NCBI GenBank assembly: GCA_003864495.1
Contig: PEDN01001354.1
Span: 372,001-436,000, forward strand
Reading direction: 5' to 3'
Length of the DNA: 64,000 bases
Origin: Nemopilema nomurai
Taxonomy: Eukaryota; Cnidaria; Scyphozoa; Rhizostomeae; Rhizostomatidae
The notes below the pieces were generated by a model, which had not been told where the DNA came from, did no database searches, and saw nothing but the letters and a program-made list of their open reading frames with translations. The translations under genes were made by a program, and so were the position numbers. Shown piece after piece: positions 38,069 through 50,106 of the stretch (position 1 is the stretch's first letter; every line of letters begins with the position of its first letter).

Positions 38069-41000
38069 TTTTTCAGCATTTCTTTCTAGAGAAAATGTCT
38101 TGTCTTCAAATCGTTATTTTCAAGCCAGAAAACAGTTCAGGTTTTGTAGCTAACTATTCCCATCCAAGTTTCTTTATTTCACCCACGTCAGAGAAGAAAA
38201 AACAGCTTGAACTCGGTTCTAATGGCAGTTATTATGCTGGCGTCGAATTTCCATTAATAGTTCTGAAATAAAAGACACCCTCTACTCTTAAGGGCGATGT
38301 TTGCACTTTCCCGATCTGTGTTTCTCATTTGCGAGAGATGAAAGAATTGAAGCATTTTACCATAGTCAATAGAGATACCATTAGCTATGATGTGACTGAC
38401 CCGAGAGCTTATCCGTTTTGACATTTTGTAGGTTGATTCGGTGATAGGGTTGTAGGGTGAATTGGGGCTTAAACTGTAGGATGTTCAGATTTAAGGGTCA
38501 GTAGGACGGAGATTTAAGGGCACAAGCGCAACATCAGAATTCTGCCCCCATTGACTTGGTACTGGCGGGTACTAGGCCCGCAACAACCAAAGGGTAGGCT
38601 ACAGCCCCTAAAAACTTCATGGGGGTAGTTTTTAAACCATCTCGTTGACCGTGATCATAGCGGAACCTCCTTACTGGCTGACGATTTTAACCCCTTAGAT
38701 AAAAAGGCGTGGAACCTGTCCTGTGGGATGGCAATTAAGTAGATAATTTCAGCAACAGTGCCGAAACTTGCCACTGTTGCTCTCCTTGGTTAAACGATTA
38801 TCCACCAAGAACGTGATTCAAACCCACCCCACTAGCAGTTAATGTATCTGATTGCAAATTGTTGATAATCCAGTCTCATCTGTGTCCAAATATTGCTGGC
38901 TGACTCACTGGCTGACTCACAGTCGTCAACCTGCACCAAGAAAAATGTTTGACAAAATTCGCGTCAGCAGACGAAAGAACAATTTAAGCGCCTGTGTAAA
39001 CATTGCATGGAATCGAAAGTCATGAAATCTACAGGTAAATGAGTTTGGTTCGTGAATGAGCCCATTGTACACAGAGTAAACTCAGCAATGCTTTAGTAAC
39101 CGCGAGCTGGTCGCCAATCAAACTGACCGGCCTGCTTACTGGTACCAGAGCCCTGACCACGTGTCAGAAATATTCCAATTGTCGCAATCATGAAAAATGA
39201 TATGCTGCATCATGAGGGTCTTTGTTGATATATTTGAGAACCTTGTAGAAATGAAAAGTTCTCGTTTTTCCAAGCATAAAGGCAGAAGAAGCTCGAAGTT
39301 ATGTTTATAGGAATATAATCTTGCTGACGGGTTTTGCTCACAATGACCTGGGTAGAGGTTTGAGATTATTCTCCACGGGAATCTTTAGCTTCTTGAAAGT
39401 CGAAGGCAACTTGGTATTATGGTATAGGCCTCAGCAGACGTTTGCAAAAAAATACTAAATGTGGATGTCACGAATGCACTGTATTCTTAATCCTCAGGTG
39501 GGCTTTAGGTGTCACCATCCCAGGGCGTGGAACAAGCTTTTTCACTCGGATCTTCTGGTTGTAGCTTCAATTTTTCCCCGGTACCCCTATTTCCTAATGG
39601 TACTTCCTGGGAGGCCAACATTTTGAACACACATTAAAGGAGTGTTGGTATAGATAGTTATTCTAGGGAGGAAATCTTGGTGGTAATTCGACCTTTTTCC
39701 TATCCACGCTAGTTCCATACCTCAAAAAGCACATTCTTAGCACAATTTTCTACCATTAGCGGTGCTTGGCCATAAAAATGCTGGCAATATACCCTCGGCC
39801 TAAGGCCTAATCTGATCTTTGAAAAATGGCGACTGAAAGAGCTGATCCAATAAAGAACAACACCTTTCAACGTTTTTAGGGCACCAGTTCTTGAAAGCCA
39901 CAAATGGTTCCTTTCTTTTACTCTACAGACTGTTTCTTTTCCTCTTCAAATCTATCCGATGTCCCTTAGAAGTAGCTTTCCAAGTTAGCCAATGTACCTT
40001 CGTGTAGCCTGGCCTCTCTAAAGGATTATTCTCGCCAGCGCGTTACTGATTACCAATGGGTAGCCAAGTAATCCCCAGGGGTGTGTTCTTGAAAGCCCAT
40101 TGCCTATAAGGCCTTCCACCGGCACTAAATCTGTCTCCAAATATTTTTCATGCATATGATCAGAGATCGCTTTCTGTTTAGTTGTGGATGCTTGTAATTG
40201 ATCTAGTTGCTGTTCTGGCAAAGTCTAGTTCAGGAAGGCAAACAAAATGTCACCACAATCGTGTGGGACTTTCACCCAAGTCCAGCCCATTTGCCCAAAA
40301 GAGACAACACAGCACATGTTTTAATAGTTCCTGACTATATCCACCAACAATTAATGTTGAAATTAAAAGACTTCTAGCACCAGCTAAACCTTCTAAAAGC
40401 ACCTATTGCACCCAAATAGGAGCTTTATTTTTGCTAATCTGGCGCAGGATCTCAGCCCCTGTAGTTGCACCCTATTGTCGGAGGCACGAATAGATCACCC
40501 TGTTTTTACAGTGTGTAATGATGTCACCTTTTATATTTACGGCTACATTATGGCATGTGTTAGAACAGTAAATCATAAAATGCAGTAGTTATGTCCCCTT
40601 GATTGTTGTTACCCTATTTTCTTGGATCCATCCAGCTAGATTCTTCATTTTTTTGTATTATCGGCCTTATCCTGCTTCTCTTCCACTCTTCCATTCTGAA
40701 GCACATGCTCCCAAGAAGGAAAAATGCAGCTTGCATAGGAAGTGAACAGGCATTAGAATAGCATACCACTTGTGCTGTGTAGTTCTAAGGCAGTTGCCAA
40801 CAAATACCATACCAAAACTTATTGTTGAAGATCGTTTTATGAAATAGCATCCGAAATGAGTGCTGGTCGCAATTGGCAGAACATCTATACCTAGAAAAAG
40901 CAATTTTGCAATCTCTTTATGATTAGCAGGGAAAGGTATTTCTATCCCTATTTCTATCTACGGCTGAGTCATTGCTGGAAACTCTTTCTAACCAGTACAC

Positions 41001-44000
41001 CTAACCAGTACTTTTCTAAAGAGTGAATTCACCCTGAACAAAGCATGAACGGGAAGGAAAAGAATTTGGAATGCCAATATAGTGCATTATTGTGCTGTAG
41101 CAAACTGAATCTCTTCGTCTCTTCACGCGCATTGCAAATATTTGTGATGGTCTCAACTTGCAAACCAGTATCCAGATCAGCAAGCCTTGTTATTGTGTTT
41201 CAGAGACATTGATACTACATTCTTGCTGGAAGACCCTGGTATCTACAGTCAACGATCACTGTAGCGAGATTCGTCGTAACTATTCAAAGCTTCGATTAGG
41301 CAGTTTCAGACAAAAGATGCCCATCAGAAGGGTCTTCCAAGAATCAAAAACTCTGTGAGCTTTCTTTGTTGGGGTACTTCCCTGGAAAAAACATGTGCTT
41401 GTGTCATGTTTCACGCGTAGAATATTCACACAATTACGTCACTACGAAGTGATTTTCGAGGTCAAATTTCGCGAAAGGGACTGAGAACCTGCCTCTATTT
41501 ATGTTCTGAAGACAAAGGGTACCTAGGCGTTCGTTAAAACGTCACTAATCCCGCAGATCTCTTTCTGATCTCTGAGTACCTTGGTGTAATACGATTCTTC
41601 TACTTAGATGTCCTTCGATTAATGAGCCAGAAATCTTCTCTCAATAAAGAATCAAGCCAGATTTGGATACTTTGAATATTGAATTGTTTGTGAGCGAATC
41701 GGCTAATCAGCGGTGTATTGGTGGATTAAGCGATTTTCCAGCAGATTCCGTTATTTATTACTCTTTCTGCGTGGCATTCACTCCTACTACAAAGTTTACT
41801 ATGATCGCAAACAGACAACTACGCGCCAATGATACTCGCTCCATTGAGAGATCACCAATCAATGAAGGGTCGTTGCGGTTTCATACCGATGACTTTCAGC
41901 ATCAACTCTGTTTTCGTAAAGGAGGCAATTCCCCGGCATGGATTACATTTCTTACGGATCCTGTGAAAACTGAGCCCACTAGTTAATCCTGGCAGGTCCT
42001 TCCCACGCTGAAACGATGCATTCCGACCTTGCTGTTTGTGCAGTTGCACAAAACGTTTCCTATTTCGGTGGTATGCTTTCTGATGGCGTCCAAATTGACG
42101 ACCATTGACACGAACATGTCCGCTTTCTTGGGCATGAGTTTTATCAAAACTAAAGCATATTAAAAACCCTTCTAGTAAATTTTATACTGCACAGGAATGT
42201 CCTCAGCAAACGGCTCGTTTTGGTGCCTTAGCAAGCTACTTTCAGTCCAACATTTCAGCATCTTATGCCAGGTCATAAAAAACCCCATCTTGATGCAGCT
42301 AAAGCATTTCAGTCTCAGGAGCGGCTAGGCACTCTGGCGCAGTTACTGTAGTACACTGTTAATATAGACGTAGCTTTTGTTTCTAGTGAATGTGAATTGG
42401 CCCACTTTGGCATATTATTCATCAGGGCGTGCCTAGAGTTTTCATTATGCTAACAAATCTGGCGGGAATGAAGTTCTGAGCTTCTCCGATGCGTTAAGAT
42501 TATCTAGGTACGCAAAGTTAGATCCAGCAGCAATTACTACGAGAAATGCAATAGCCTTATTTCTTGAAAGTTAATGCCAATGCTGAAAATGCAAGGGATA
42601 TTTTCTTTGCTGTGCCCGATTTCCATGAATTAGAATTGCATTCTGGTATAGGGAACATGCCTCAAGCAAGGTTGCAGGTCCGTGAAAGCAAGAGCAAAAA
42701 AAGGGGGTAAAAAATGACTGGACGAAGAAAAGTGCAATCCCCTAGTGTAATGATAGCAAATAAGGCCGACAGCTCAAGCTGTTCATCTTATGTGCCCTCT
42801 CGCATGATAGAAATACATTTAGACGTTAAAAACAAACAGACATTGTCCGCATACTAACTTCAACCACTGCAAAGACAAGGTTTTTCCAAGAAATCTAGGA
42901 TAGACAAGTGTTCATCGCTCAGTAAAGACGACAACTAAAGCTGACGTTCTTTACTGGGTCATGGCTGTCTCTTCAGAATGACAATCGGTGCTTCTGTTAG
43001 TTTTAATAGAGTAAGAGTCCCTTTCTTTTGCAAAAGCACGCTGCCTTTTATGAGACTTGTGTTGTTTGAATGACCTGGATGCACTATGAATTAAACCACA
43101 CCAGGGCAGATGTAGGCCTTCTAGATGGAGTTTTCTGGTATGCAGCCCTAAGCCAGCTCACTCTCGACCCGAAGAAGCAAGATAACACCAGATAATTGAG
43201 TGAACCCATTTCAGATCTCTTAACTCAAAATTAGTTCTTTGTGCCTCAAACTTTTAAGCCAAGTTTAGCTATCAAACCTACTCTATAAGGTGCGTAAATT
43301 ATATTGTTATTTCATATAAGAAATTTGAATCTTCAGTCTTTCAACCTCTGTAAGCTTATACTGGGAACGTCACATCAAATATAGTTTTCACTTCTATGCT
43401 ATTTTCAGCATATACAAGAATTTTACAAGAGCATCTCATGCCTGGGGGAGGATGGGGGGCATTCCATATCAATATCAGCCTAAATGCTCAATTGTGAAAA
43501 TATTGAATTTCAAACCTATCAGGGAGAGACGAACCGGAGAATCTCTGGCGGACACACCCTTTATGAACCCATGTACCCCCTGAATTCAGAACTTATGATC
43601 CCATGCTTTGATAAACCTCCAGCCTTGGACAAAATGTGCAAAATCGGCAAACCTCTTTGTTAAGATTCTAATTTCGCTTTTCATCCCTCCATTGGAGTAC
43701 TACGTGAGTTCCACGAAGTGAATTTTCCTTTTGTTTTGCCGATAACACAGCTGGTAACCAACCGTTTGCAATCATGAACATAGCTGGGCCTTGTGACTCG
43801 CCACTCCTTCGCGGGGTAACCTTTCAGGCACTCTCCTCGTTCTAGGGCGATTCCTTGCCTAAAAATGGGTTGGATTTCAGCAATTAGCAGGCTATAAGTA
43901 GGCTTACTTCATTGCATCGCAAGAAATCTCACTTAGAAAAACTAACAATAAACTACATCGCTGAATGAAGATGAAAAAAAGCTAGATTTTATAATTTCAA

Positions 44001-45099
44001 TATGCTATTATTTCTAGCAGGCTAATGAATTGTAACAATCTGATCACTCCAGAGAGACAAAGGGGAGGTCAAGTGGGACAGCCTGTCCACGAATGGTGTC
44101 TTTAAAGGTGATTATTTACCTTTTACGTTTTCACTAAGATTTTATCCTTTCATTCCAACCCTTCTTGTGCCAAATCATGTGCAACTTGATCCCTAGTCAA
44201 AATTACTTTAACAGTGTAAAAATCACGTTATCATATTCAGCACTGCACAGTGCTGTATACTTTAGAAGAAAACATCAAGAATTGAATCATATACTGCAAT
44301 CTTTGATTGACACCAATACTGTTATTAGCCAGTACATGCAACTCGATCGCAAACGATATCATCGCAAAATATGAACTGTAGCACGACATAGATTTGCTTC
44401 CCTCTGTGACCCAAGATAATTAAATGAATCAATAAAACCTCAATTTACCAATCCTGCCTAATCAATGCTAAAAGCTCTCATCGTGCCTAGAGCAAAGGCT
44501 TCCGGCCATTAAATACATTTCGTGTGGCCTTCCTTGCTTGAAGGCACAGACTCTTTCTTGGGTGACTTTGTCTTACTCGAAAATACACACCAAGAGGTGG
44601 TCAAACTTATCCCATCTCGAATTCGAGGCTCCCTCCGTGAGGCACTATGCTCCTCCCTAGCTGCAAACTTCAAACTCGGCTGTGACCCTCTAACTATGGA
44701 ATACATGCAATGTACCCGCTTTTTAAACTTGAATGACTCAAATAAACAAGTTTCTTGAACATGTTCGGTCCTTTAATAAAAATCATCATCATTTCTAAAC
44801 TATTACGTTATCAGTTATAATCATTTTTAGTCTATATGTAAGTTATCTAAGAGTCAAATTTCTTCCCAAAGACCGACAATTTTTCACCCACGCGAGGCTT
44901 AACGATTACGTCGATAGGTTCTTCAGTAGATCGCTTATAAGCCAAACCCTGCCTCAATGAACCATTTATTTGCCAGCCTTGTAGGTCTCACTTGGTCAAA
45001 GATTGAATTGAGCCATAAACTCGACCTTTCCTGGTCAGACGCTTAGCTGCATTGTCTTCAACTGCAGTTTAAGAGGATGCTTCGAATACAGGCTGAATT

Positions 45100-45103
45100 C
45101 AAG
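45100..45103. repeat. Target site duplication CAAG, left copy
   Basis: CAAG precedes the TG of the 5' LTR and recurs at 50258-50261 after the CA of the 3' LTR. Ty3/gypsy elements make 4-6 bp duplications. Confidence 0.8.
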
Positions 45104-45254
45104 TGTAGCGAGTCACGTGATTTCCGTGACTTCCGTTAAAGCTTGTAGTATTGTTGAATAACTTGTGATATGATCAGTCTTTTGAGTTATCGAAACGAAG
45201 TGAAGTCCATTCGTCTTGTCTCTCTCCTTGCCGAACCTATACGCAACCGTTACA
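45104..45254 (+). repeat. 5' LTR, 151 bp
   Basis: It begins TGTAGCG and ends CGTTACA, with TG...CA termini. It contains a palindromic CACGTG and a short direct repeat TTCCGTGAC/TTCCGT near its left end. It is very short for the family and should hold the promoter. Confidence 0.97.
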
Positions 45255-45273
45255 ATTGGTGACAGAGGTACAA
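45255..45273 (+). other. Candidate primer binding site
   Basis: TGGTGACAGAGGTAC begins three bases after the 5' LTR. TGG complements a tRNA CCA end, as expected for minus-strand priming, but I cannot assign the tRNA. Confidence 0.5.
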
Positions 45274-45292
45274 GGCTGAGTTTCGAGAGATC

Positions 45293-46264
45293 ATGGCTTC
45301 TATATCGATTGTTCCTGAGAAGTTTGAATCCGGAGATTTTGTTGGGTGGCTTCGCAATTTTAATTGCTGTGCCACTGCAAACAACTGGACAAGTGAAGAC
45401 AAACTCAAAAAGTTGCCTGCATTTTTAAAAGGCCCGGCCGCTGCGTACTTCCATTGCTTACCTGCCGCAAAGAAGGACAGTTTTGGTGCTCTGACAACGC
45501 ATCTCACAGAAGCGCTCTGCCCCAAGGTTGATCGCGAAAGATACTACTGTGAGTTTGACTGCCGTACCCTCCGACCGAATGAAGACCCTTCGTTACTGTT
45601 GTGGGATTTGGAGGACCTATTACACAAAGCTGACCCGGACTTAACCGATGATGCCAGACACGCCCTTTTGGAACGACAGTTCATGAAATGTCTCCCGCAA
45701 GATGTTCGCCTTCGCCTCCTGGAGAGCAACCCAACGCCTTCCTTGGAGGACATGCGTGCCTTTGTTCATAGGTGTCGTGCCATTCATCACCTCAGTGTTA
45801 CGCCATCCACAGCTTTTGCCTCCTGCCATGCTTCACCTTCCGGTCAGCTGTCTTCTCCGAATGAGGACTTCCAGAGCGCTATTAAAAGCCTCACCGCCGC
45901 TGTTGCTGCGCTGTCCAATGACCAGCGGGAAATCAAAGCCGCCTTGAAGCAACAACAACAGCCACTACAACCACATTCTGCAAAATGGCGGCCTCAACCA
46001 CGTCGTGTTCCAAATGGTCGCTGCTTCAACTGCAACCAGGTTGGCCATTTCGCCAACAGCTGTCCGTGGGATGAACATTGCGCTATGTGCCGTGGATGGG
46101 GGCACTCAAAAGGCCAGTGCCCTAATAACTTTTTGCAAGCCCCAAGAGTTCCTCGAAATGCTGCCACGGGAAGACGCCATATTGACTTTGATAACGGGGA
46201 TTTCCCAACTCACATTGTAAGTGATAATACTAAGTCTTTAAACTTCAAAGGGGTGCCTCAGTAA
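45293..46264 (+). CDS. gag: Gag, nucleocapsid polyprotein of the Ty3/gypsy element
   Basis: This 323-residue protein forms the particle shell and binds the element RNA. The N-terminal two thirds is capsid-like (for example FVGWLRNF, AAYFHCLP, LLWDLEDLLHKADP). Two CCHC zinc knuckles are near the end: C244-C247-H252-C257 and C263-C266-H271-C276, both with exact CX2CX4HX4C spacing. A Gln-rich basic linker precedes them. The ATG lies 38 bases after the 5' LTR. The last 30 bases overlap the pol frame and contain the slippery heptamer, so Gag is the default product and Gag-Pol a minor one. Confidence 0.95.
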   Translation: MASISIVPEKFESGDFVGWLRNFNCCATANNWTSEDKLKKLPAFLKGPAAAYFHCLPAAKKDSFGALTTHLTEALCPKVDRERYYCEFDCRTLRPNEDPSLLLWDLEDLLHKADPDLTDDARHALLERQFMKCLPQDVRLRLLESNPTPSLEDMRAFVHRCRAIHHLSVTPSTAFASCHASPSGQLSSPNEDFQSAIKSLTAAVAALSNDQREIKAALKQQQQPLQPHSAKWRPQPRRVPNGRCFNCNQVGHFANSCPWDEHCAMCRGWGHSKGQCPNNFLQAPRVPRNAATGRRHIDFDNGDFPTHIVSDNTKSLNFKGVPQ

Positions 46265-49200
46265 AGGGCTGGATTGAAGGTCACCCCCATATTTTCTCGC
46301 TTGCTCCCATTGGGTCCAATACCCCCCAGCCCCCTACTGTCCAATGTTCTTTAGGAGGTTTGAGTGTCAGTGCTTTGATTGATACTGGGTCTATGAAGTC
46401 CTTTATTTCTCGTGGTGTTCATCAAAGGATCAAACCCCAGCCTGCTCTTTTTGCTGAACATTCCCAATGCATTGGCATCACTGGTCAACCTTTACATGTT
46501 GATGGAACCACACAGGTTAAGCTATCATTCCCAGGTAATCATACCTTTTCATATCCAGGTAATTTTCTTGTCTCTGCCAGCCTGTTTAAGCCTTTGCAAT
46601 GTCTTCTGGGCTGGGATTTCTTAACCTCCAATGGGCTTCAGCTCTCTTATAAGAATAATGGAACGTATTTCCTAGAGGGTAGTCATGGTTCCACTCCATT
46701 ATTCCCTTACCAAGCCCAACTCTCTCCTGATTCGATGTCTGAACAGAGCGAGGTAGCCAATGCTGAAGTTTCACCTTGTTTGCTTGTCCAGTCAACACAG
46801 AGGGGTCCAGTTCCTGTCACCCTTTCTAATAGTGTTTGTATTCCAGGTCGCTCTGAAGTTTTAGTGACTTGCAAAATTCCACAGGGTAGTAAAGAGCAGT
46901 TAGGGATGGTTTCACCCCTTTCAGACAGTTTTAGTCTACCAACTCATGTTTTCCCAGCATATACTGTATGTCAGGCTCAGTCTAGAAACCTTGTAGTTCG
47001 TCTCATGAATACTTCCAATGTTGATATTGAATTACAGGCCGGTCAAAGGGTGAGTGAATTCTCCCCCCTTGTTGAAGTCCCTCATGTTTCTAATTCTTGC
47101 AGGCCTTCTCATGTTGTCAATTTTTCTAGCACTATAAATTCTGATAGTACAATTTGTTCACAACTTGAGCATGCCTTAAGTCCAGGCCTCAGTGCCAGTG
47201 ACCGTCAGACTATTCTTAAAACCCTACTTGAGTTTTCTGATGTTTTTGAAGAGAGCTTAGGTCACACCAATGTGCTCCAACATAACATTGACACAGGTAA
47301 TGCTTCTCCAATTCGGCAATATCCACGCCGACTCCCTTATGCGTACAGAGAGGAGACTAAGGCCCAGGTTAAAGACATGTTAGAACAAGGCGTCATTCAA
47401 CCTAGTAATAGCCCTTGGGCCTCCCCCATTGTCCTTGTCAAAAAAAAGGATGGCACTTATCGTTTTTGCATAGATTATCGCAAGTTGAATAGTGTCACAA
47501 AAAAGGATGCACACCCACTTCCTAGGGTGGATGATTTACTTGATGCACTCCAAGGCTCTTGCTTATTTAGCACCCTAGACCTGCGATCAGGGTATTGGCA
47601 AATCAGTGTCAACCCCCAGGATAGGGAAAAGACAGCCTTCATCACCCCTGATGGCTTATGGGAATTTTGCCGCCTTCCCTTTGGCGTTTCTGGGGGTTGT
47701 GCTACGTTTCAACGTGCTATAGAAATTGTGCTATCTGGACTCACATATGATACATGCCTTTGTTATTTTGATGACGTCATTGTTCCTTCCTCTAATTTGA
47801 AGCAGCACTGTGACCGGCTGGCAAGTGTTCTAACAAGGTTCCGCTCCCATAATTTACGCGTAAAAGCTACTAAATGTCATTTTGGTGCTGCAAGTGTTCT
47901 TTTTCTTGGTCATGTCGTATCTTCTGAGGGTGTTCATACTGACCCCAAAAAGATTGAAGCCGTATCTAAACTCCCTAACCCCCAGAATGTGGAGCAGGTT
48001 CGCTCATTTCTGGGTCTTTCTGGGTATTACCGTCGCTTCATTCCAAAGTTTGCAACTATATCTGCACCACTTGTGGCATTAACCAAGAAAGGGGCTAAGT
48101 TTTTATGGACTCAAAAGCAACAGGATGCATTTACTTCACTGAAATACCACTTATGTAATGCTCCTATCTTAGCTTATCCCCAGCTCGACCAACCATTTAT
48201 ACTCCAAACTGATGCCTCCGACATTGGTGTTGGAGCTGTGCTAACTCAGCTTGATCACTCAGGTATTGAACATGTTCTTTCTTACGCCAGTAGATCATTA
48301 ACAGACCGTGAACAGAAGTATTCTGCTACCGAGAAGGAAGCTTTAGCAATTGTATTTGCCACTGATCATTTTCGCCCTTATTTACTAGGCAACAAATTCA
48401 CTGTGGTTACAGATCATAGTGCTCTTCGTTGGCTGCACTCTCTTGAGCCAAAAGGCCGTATTGCCAGATGGATTATGGACTTGCAGGAGTATTCTTTTGA
48501 GGTACGCCATAGGCCAGGCTCTGAAAATGGAAATGCTGATGCACTTTCACGTTTGGTCTCAACTAGTCGTAATCAGAGTGTTACCATGCCAACAAAACCC
48601 TTCCAAAACTGTGCTACAACTGTAACCCCAGGCTTTAATCTTCAAGAAGCTCAGCATCGAGATCCTCGCTTAAGCACTATTATTGGCCTCAAATCTGCAG
48701 ACATGCCTAAGCCACCTCTATTTGCCTGGTCTCATGACCCTGTATTAAAAGCATTTTGGCATTGTTGGGATTCCTTACACCTTGTTAATGGCCTTCTTGT
48801 CAAAAGTTCAACTGCTGAGAGGCTTTTACCAGAGTACTCTTTTGTTGTTCCATCTGCCTTGATTCCGTCTGTTTTGCAAGGCATACACAGCAGTCCTTTT
48901 TCGGGCCATTTAGGTATTAGACGAAGCATTTTGCGCACCAAACATCGCTATTTCTGGCCCATGATGAAAACGCAAATTTCTGATTTTGTCAAATCTTGCC
49001 AAATTTGTGCCAGAAACAAATTAGATCCATCCAACAACACTGCCCCCCTCAAACATGTCACCGTCAATGAGCCCTTTGTTTTCTGGGCAATGGACTATAT
49101 GGGCCCCCTGCCTGAAACCAGCCGGGGTAACAAACACTTGCTTGTTGTCATGGACCACTTCACAAAGTGGTGTGAAGTATTCCCTACAAAGGATCAGAAA

Positions 49201-50088
49201 GCTCATACAGTTGCTGACCTTTTAGTTAAACGTGTTTTTAGTCGCTTTGGTCCACCCACTATCATTCACTCCGACCAAGGGCGCAACTTTGAGAGCCATT
49301 TGATGCAGGAAATTTGCATGTTAATGGGGACACATAAGTCTAGAACCACTGCTTACCATCCTCAGTGTGATGGACTTGTCGAGCGCCATAATCGAACTAT
49401 TCAGGATATTCTGTCCTCTTTTGTTAGTGATCATAAGGATGACTGGGATAGATGGGTAAGTCTTGTTGTCTATGCATATAACACAAGCACGCACGAGTCT
49501 ACTGGGTTTAGTCCCTATGAGTTGGTCTTTGGTCGTCAAGCTCGTACACCTCTTGAGTTGGACTTGCAAATTCCCTTAAAGAACCCTTGTAGTCAGTCTG
49601 AGTACTCACAGTCCATTCGTCAGTCTCTGCAATCTATAAGGCAGTTAGCTCAACAGAACCTTTTATCCAGTAGATCTAGACAGAAAAAGTACTACGATCA
49701 GCGTGCTAGGAACTGGAACCCACACCCTGTTGGCAGTTCGGTTTGGTTACGTCGCCCGAAGCCATGGAAGTTCGGAGGTAGATGGATTGGACCATTTAAG
49801 ATCGTCTCTAGAAAGGGGGTTAATTATACCATACGTTCCGTAGAGGGTAGCGATAAGGTTGTTCATCACAACAATCTTAAAACCTGTGTTGTCCCAGCTG
49901 ATAAAGGGGTCCCTTTCTGTGCTGTTCCGGAAGCTCCAGAGTCGCAAATCATGGTAGGTGACCCCATCATCCCTGGGGAGGGAGTTTTGGGTGGTATCCA
50001 TAATGGGCGGCCACAACGGGCTCGTCCAGCACGACTGAGGCAAAATATTAACCCACCTTTGCGGTTTGGAGATGTAGTTACTCACTAA
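46234..50088 (+). CDS. pol: Pol: protease, reverse transcriptase, RNase H, integrase
   Basis: The frame is -1 relative to gag and open from 46234, so it is expected as a Gag-Pol fusion and needs no ATG of its own. Residues here are counted from position 46360. The protease active site is DTGS (8-11). Reverse transcriptase has LDLRSGYWQI and catalytic YFDD (469-472). RNase H has TDAS, EKEAL and TDHSALRW. Integrase has the HHCC finger (GHLG...CQICARNK) and the D,D,E residues in MDYMGP, HSDQG and GLVERHN. The C-terminus has a GPF/Y-type module (WIGPFKIV) and no chromodomain. The stop is 18 bases before the 3' LTR. No stops or frameshifts interrupt any domain. Confidence 0.97.
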   Translation, partial: VFKLQRGASVKGWIEGHPHIFSLAPIGSNTPQPPTVQCSLGGLSVSALIDTGSMKSFISRGVHQRIKPQPALFAEHSQCIGITGQPLHVDGTTQVKLSFPGNHTFSYPGNFLVSASLFKPLQCLLGWDFLTSNGLQLSYKNNGTYFLEGSHGSTPLFPYQAQLSPDSMSEQSEVANAEVSPCLLVQSTQRGPVPVTLSNSVCIPGRSEVLVTCKIPQGSKEQLGMVSPLSDSFSLPTHVFPAYTVCQAQSRNLVVRLMNTSNVDIELQAGQRVSEFSPLVEVPHVSNSCRPSHVVNFSSTINSDSTICSQLEHALSPGLSASDRQTILKTLLEFSDVFEESLGHTNVLQHNIDTGNASPIRQYPRRLPYAYREETKAQVKDMLEQGVIQPSNSPWASPIVLVKKKDGTYRFCIDYRKLNSVTKKDAHPLPRVDDLLDALQGSCLFSTLDLRSGYWQISVNPQDREKTAFITPDGLWEFCRLPFGVSGGCATFQRAIEIVLSGLTYDTCLCYFDDVIVPSSNLKQHCDRLASVLTRFRSHNLRVKATKCHFGAASVLFLGHVVSSEGVHTDPKKIEAVSKLPNPQNVEQVRSFLGLSGYYRRFIPKFATISAPLVALTKKGAKFLWTQKQQDAFTSLKYHLCNAPILAYPQLDQPFILQTDASDIGVGAVLTQLDHSGIEHVLSYASRSLTDREQKYSATEKEALAIVFATDHFRPYLLGNKFTVVTDHSALRWLHSLEPKGRIARWIMDLQEYSFEVRHRPGSENGNADALSRLVSTSRNQSVTMPTKPFQNCATTVTPGFNLQEAQHRDPRLSTIIGLKSADMPKPPLFAWSHDPVLKAFWHCWDSLHLVNGLLVKSSTAERLLPEYSFVVPSALIPSVLQGIHSSPFSGHLGIRRSILRTKHRYFWPMMKTQISDFVKSCQICARNKLDPSNNTAPLKHVTVNEPFVFWAMDYMGPLPETSRGNKHLLVVMDHFTKWCEVFPTKDQKAHTVADLLVKRVFSRFGPPTIIHSDQGRNFESHLMQEICMLMGTHKSRTTAYHPQCDGLVERHNRTIQDILSSFVSDHKDDWDRWVSLVVYAYNTSTHESTGFSPYELVFGRQARTPLELDLQIPLKNPCSQSEYSQSIRQSLQSIRQLAQQNLLSSRSRQKKYYDQRARNWNPHPVGSSVWLRRPKPWKFGGRWIGPFKIVSRKGVNYTIRSVEGSDKVVHHNNLKTCVVPADKGVPFCAVPEAPESQIMVGDPIIPGEGVLGGIHNGRPQRARPARLRQNINPPLRFGDVVTH
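46237..46332 (+). promoter_or_regulatory. -1 ribosomal frameshift site with possible pseudoknot
   Basis: The heptamer T-TTA-AAC (46237-46243) is in exact gag register. Slipping back one base enters the pol frame, which is open from 46234. After a 6-base spacer, GGGGTG (46250-46255) can pair with CACCCC (46282-46287). GGGCTGG in that loop (46266-46272) can pair with CCAGCCC (46326-46332), giving an H-type pseudoknot. The gag stop (46262-46264) lies within the loop. Confidence 0.85.
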
Positions 50089-50093
50089 CGTTT

Positions 50094-50106
50094 AGAGGGG
50101 GGATGA
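50094..50106 (+). other. Polypurine tract
   Basis: AGAGGGGGGATGA directly abuts the 3' LTR and would prime plus-strand DNA synthesis. One T interrupts the purines near the end. Confidence 0.85.

Larger units (their letters stand above)
32183..45099. other. Long gene-poor region
   Basis: I find no recognisable exon set, RNA gene or complete transposon in these 13 kb. Open frames are mostly under 110 codons and lack family motifs. One diverged dispersed-repeat copy is at 36868-36975. An 78-codon frame at 44522-44758, followed by AATAAA sequences, is the most protein-like and may be the tail of a degraded element. Long introns of an unseen gene cannot be excluded. Confidence 0.5.

Noticed and set aside
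38750..38840. GGTTTGAATCA on the minus strand, resembling a polymerase III B box
   Set aside because: No A box is found at the required upstream distance and there is no A-rich tail.
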